Notes under the pieces: generated by a model
The model's input: only the letters and a program-made list of their open reading frames with translations
Told to the model about the DNA's origin: nothing
The model's database searches: none
Assembly: GCA_910579545.1 (NCBI GenBank)
Contig: CAJTVI010000009.1
Coordinates: 1-59,274, forward strand
Origin: an uncultured Oscillospiraceae bacterium
GTDB taxonomy: Bacteria; Bacillota; Clostridia; Oscillospirales; Ruminococcaceae
Length of the DNA: 59,274 nt
Reading direction: 5' to 3'
Made by a program: the position numbers and the translations under genes
Shown: positions 57,549 to 59,274 of the stretch, in pieces
How the letters are laid out: each line of letters begins with the position of its first letter
How positions within the stretch are numbered: the first letter of the stretch is position 1

Positions 57549-57665
57549 GGCGAAAGCGGGGGATGGAAAAAGGATATAAAAGCCGCCGCGGCGGGCGGCG
57601 GGCCTGTTTTATGCGCGTTTTTGCGTTAAATTTTTGCCGGCGGGCAAACCGCGCACAGCAAAAGC

Positions 57666-57706
57666 GCGGCAAAAAAGCGGTGCCGGAGGGGCCGCTTTTT
57701 TGCCGC
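57666..57706. terminator. Terminator-like perfect inverted repeat between dacF and pgi
   Basis: GCGGCAAAAAAGCGG (57666-57680) and CCGCTTTTTTGCCGC (57692-57706) pair over 15 bp with an 11-nt loop. It could stop leftward transcripts from the carboxypeptidase gene. The T-run is inside the stem, so it is not a canonical design. Confidence 0.6.
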
Positions 57707-57843
57707 GGGGGCGTTTGGGGACCGCTTGGGGGCCCCGGGGGCTCTGAGGCCGCCTGGAGGGCGCAAGGCCGCAGGGCCGCTTGCAGTACACAGCACGGCG
57801 GCGCCGCCCGGGGGCACGGGGCCGCGGCCCCCACACAGTGCGC

Positions 57844-59058
57844 TTAAAGCACCAAAAGGGCCTTGAGCAGCCAGCGCAGGCTGAGGGCAAAGTCCATGCG
57901 GGGCACCTCCCCCGCCGCGCAGACCGGGTACTCGCCCAGCACGGTTTCGCCGGCCAGCACCCGCACGCTGCCCACCGGCTGGCCGGCCCCCACCGGGGCC
58001 TCCAGCACCTCGGGCAGCTGCACCTCCACCGTTAAGGACGCGCCCTCCCCTTTTTTGAGCAGCAGCTGGCCGGGCAGCTGGTAGCCAAGGCCCACCTCCT
58101 CCGCCGCGCCCCGGCGCACCGGCAGGGTTTGGGGGGCGGTGTCCGGCAGGGCGGGGGCGCCGGCCTCAAAGTTGGCAAAGCCGTAGTCCAGCAGGGTGGT
58201 GGCGGCGGCAAACCGGTCCTCGCTGGAGGGGCTGCCCAGCACCACCGCGATCAGCGAGAGACCGTCCCGGGTGGCGCTGGCCGAGATGCAGACCCCCGCG
58301 CCGCTGGTGGTGCCGGTTTTGAGCCCGGTGATGCCCGCGTACCGCCGCAGCAGCTTGTTGGTGTTGATCAGCTGGGTCTGCCCGCCGCGCAAAGAGTCCA
58401 TCCAGATGGTGGTATACTGGGTGATCGCGCTGTGGTTTTGCAGCATCTCGCGGCTCATCACGGCCACGTCCCGCGCCGAGGACACATGCCCCGCACGGTC
58501 CAGTCCGCAGGCGTTTTCAAAATGGGTGGCGCTCATGCCCAGCTCCTGGGCCTTTTGGTTCATCATCTCCACAAACACCGGCTCGGAGCCGCCGATCAGC
58601 TCGGCCACCGCCACCGCCGCGTCGTTGGCGCTGGAGACACAGATGGCCTTGAGCATCTCGTCGAGGGTGAACTGCTCGCCCGGCTCAAGCCAGATCTGGC
58701 TGCCGCCCATATCGTAGGCGTGCTCGGACACCGGCACCGTGTCCGAAAGGCTCACCCTCCCCTCCTCCAGCGCCTCAAAGGTGAGCAGCAGGGTCATGAC
58801 CTTGGTGATCGAGGCGATGGGCACCGGCATATCCGGCTCTTTTTCGTACAGCACGGTGCCGGTGGCCTGGTCGATGAGGATGGCGGCGCGGCAGGGCACA
58901 TCAAAGCCGGGCAGCTCAAAGCGGGAGGTCTGCACCGCGCCCTCCTCGGCGCGGGCCGGCGGGGCCAGGGCAAGGGCCAGCGCCGCCAGTGCAAGGGCCA
59001 GCGCCGCCAGTGCAAGGGCCAGCGCCGCCGCGCGGCGGGCGGAATGAAGCTTTTGCAT
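57844..59058 (-). CDS. dacF: D-alanyl-D-alanine carboxypeptidase (DacF/PBP5 type, peptidase S11)
   Basis: 404-aa penicillin-binding carboxypeptidase. The signal peptide is a low-complexity Ala-Leu tract ending APPARAEE. Active-site motifs: SITK (S-x-x-K, within PIASITKVMTLLL), SAND (S-x-N) and KTGTTSGAG (K-T-G). The S11 C-terminal beta domain follows (~300-385), and the last ~20 residues LSLRWLLKALLVL form an amphipathic membrane anchor. Length is typical. It trims pentapeptides outside the membrane. Its closest neighbour is pgi; no sporulation genes are adjacent, so a vegetative or spore role cannot be chosen. Confidence 0.92.
   Translation of the reverse strand: MQKLHSARRAAALALALAALALALAALALALAPPARAEEGAVQTSRFELPGFDVPCRAAILIDQATGTVLYEKEPDMPVPIASITKVMTLLLTFEALEEGRVSLSDTVPVSEHAYDMGGSQIWLEPGEQFTLDEMLKAICVSSANDAAVAVAELIGGSEPVFVEMMNQKAQELGMSATHFENACGLDRAGHVSSARDVAVMSREMLQNHSAITQYTTIWMDSLRGGQTQLINTNKLLRRYAGITGLKTGTTSGAGVCISASATRDGLSLIAVVLGSPSSEDRFAAATTLLDYGFANFEAGAPALPDTAPQTLPVRRGAAEEVGLGYQLPGQLLLKKGEGASLTVEVQLPEVLEAPVGAGQPVGSVRVLAGETVLGEYPVCAAGEVPRMDFALSLRWLLKALLVL
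58970..59032. repeat. 21-bp tandem repeat inside the dacF signal peptide
   Basis: GCAAGGGCCAGCGCCGCCAG plus T (58970-58990) is repeated exactly at 58991-59011 and for 18 bases at 59012-59029. On the minus strand it encodes (ALALAAL) units that make up the hydrophobic core of the signal peptide. Confidence 0.85.
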
Positions 59059-59215
59059 GGGGATTCCTTCCTTCCACGAGATACTATTTGTCCAAGTATA
59101 TGCCGGCGGCCGGGGAAATATTTTTGCCGGGCGGCGGCCCGCAGGGGTAACAGGCAGCCTGGTTTTTAAAGCGGCCCCGCGCTTTGGCCCCCGGGAGTAC
59201 CCAGGTCCGCCGATC

Positions 59216-59274
59216 GGGGGCGTGGGAGCAGTCTCTCAAGGCAACAGGACCCCTGCCCCGAAAGCCTTGCGAGA
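59216..59274. repeat. Dispersed hairpin repeat R1, copy 4 (cut by the window edge)
   Basis: GCGTGGGAGCAGTCTCTCAAG and the following 35 bases match copies 1-3, with a T-to-G change (CCTTGCGAGA for CCTTTCGAGA). The region 59059-59215 upstream of dacF has no gene that I can support. Confidence 0.8.

Noticed and set aside
1..59274. CRISPR array, tRNA, rRNA, transposase or phage genes
   Set aside because: No regularly spaced direct repeats, no cloverleaf or rRNA-like sequence, and no transposase, integrase or structural phage protein was seen on either strand.

Overview
The window looks like a high-GC (roughly 65% by eye) chromosome segment of a Clostridia-class Firmicute. A gut Oscillospiraceae member such as Faecalibacterium, Gemmiger or Subdoligranulum is my guess. 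Support comes from a methionine T-box leader, PlsY, Der with a C-terminal KH-like part, a yceD-rpmF pair, strong AGGAGG ribosome sites and textbook TTGACA-17-TATAAT-type promoters. The genus guess rests on remembered resemblance of the dispersed repeats and was not checked by search.

Region 1 (0.2-27.5 kb) is mainly a surface-glycan locus read outward from a divergent promoter region near 19.8-20.2 kb. Leftward: a LegB-like dehydratase, a DUF2142 membrane protein, two tandem copies of a two-gene module (about 695-aa GT-C-like membrane protein plus a 207-222-aa accessory protein), LegC-like aminotransferase, PtmE-like CBS nucleotidyltransferase, LegI-like synthase, LegG-like epimerase, a metallophosphatase-like protein that has lost most of its metal ligands, two Gfo/Idh oxidoreductases and a LegF-like CMP-sugar synthetase. 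A split ThrE exporter and a VanY peptidase follow. Rightward: an MBOAT/SGNH O-acylation pair, a glycosyltransferase, a Wzx-like flippase, a PseA/WbpG-type amidotransferase and a C39-like papain-fold protein. Together they predict synthesis, possible amidation, flipping and O-acylation of a glycan containing a legionaminic-type nonulosonic acid.

Region 2 (27.5-34.6 kb) is accessory. It holds an intact Phd antitoxin with a toxin reduced to its start and last 25 codons, then a tight leftward operon of DUF1848, an SF1 helicase fused to a PD-(D/E)XK-like nuclease, and a KAP P-loop NTPase. This operon is the best candidate for an undescribed defence-type system.

Region 3 (34.6-43.7 kb) carries a CHASE2-adenylate/guanylate cyclase, a GAF-HD-GYP phosphodiesterase and an MBL hydrolase, preceded by an ECF vitamin transporter whose double ATPase gene is frameshifted, plus a ComEC-like MBL protein. 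Region 4 (43.9-50.6 kb) has an XRE regulator with a small membrane protein, an acidic repeat-rich protein, a T-box-controlled metNIQ operon with a short MetN, and a two-gene minimal SUF-like system. Region 5 (50.8-59.3 kb) is housekeeping: plsY (with an odd OadB-like N-terminal motif), der, a PDZ-radical SAM-DUF512 protein, rpmF, yceD, a small P-loop protein, pgi and a DacF-type carboxypeptidase.

Two dispersed repeat families are present: a ~75-bp hairpin element (four copies, with a compensatory base-pair change between copies) and a 54-bp element (two copies). I saw no rRNA, tRNA, CRISPR array, transposase or origin.
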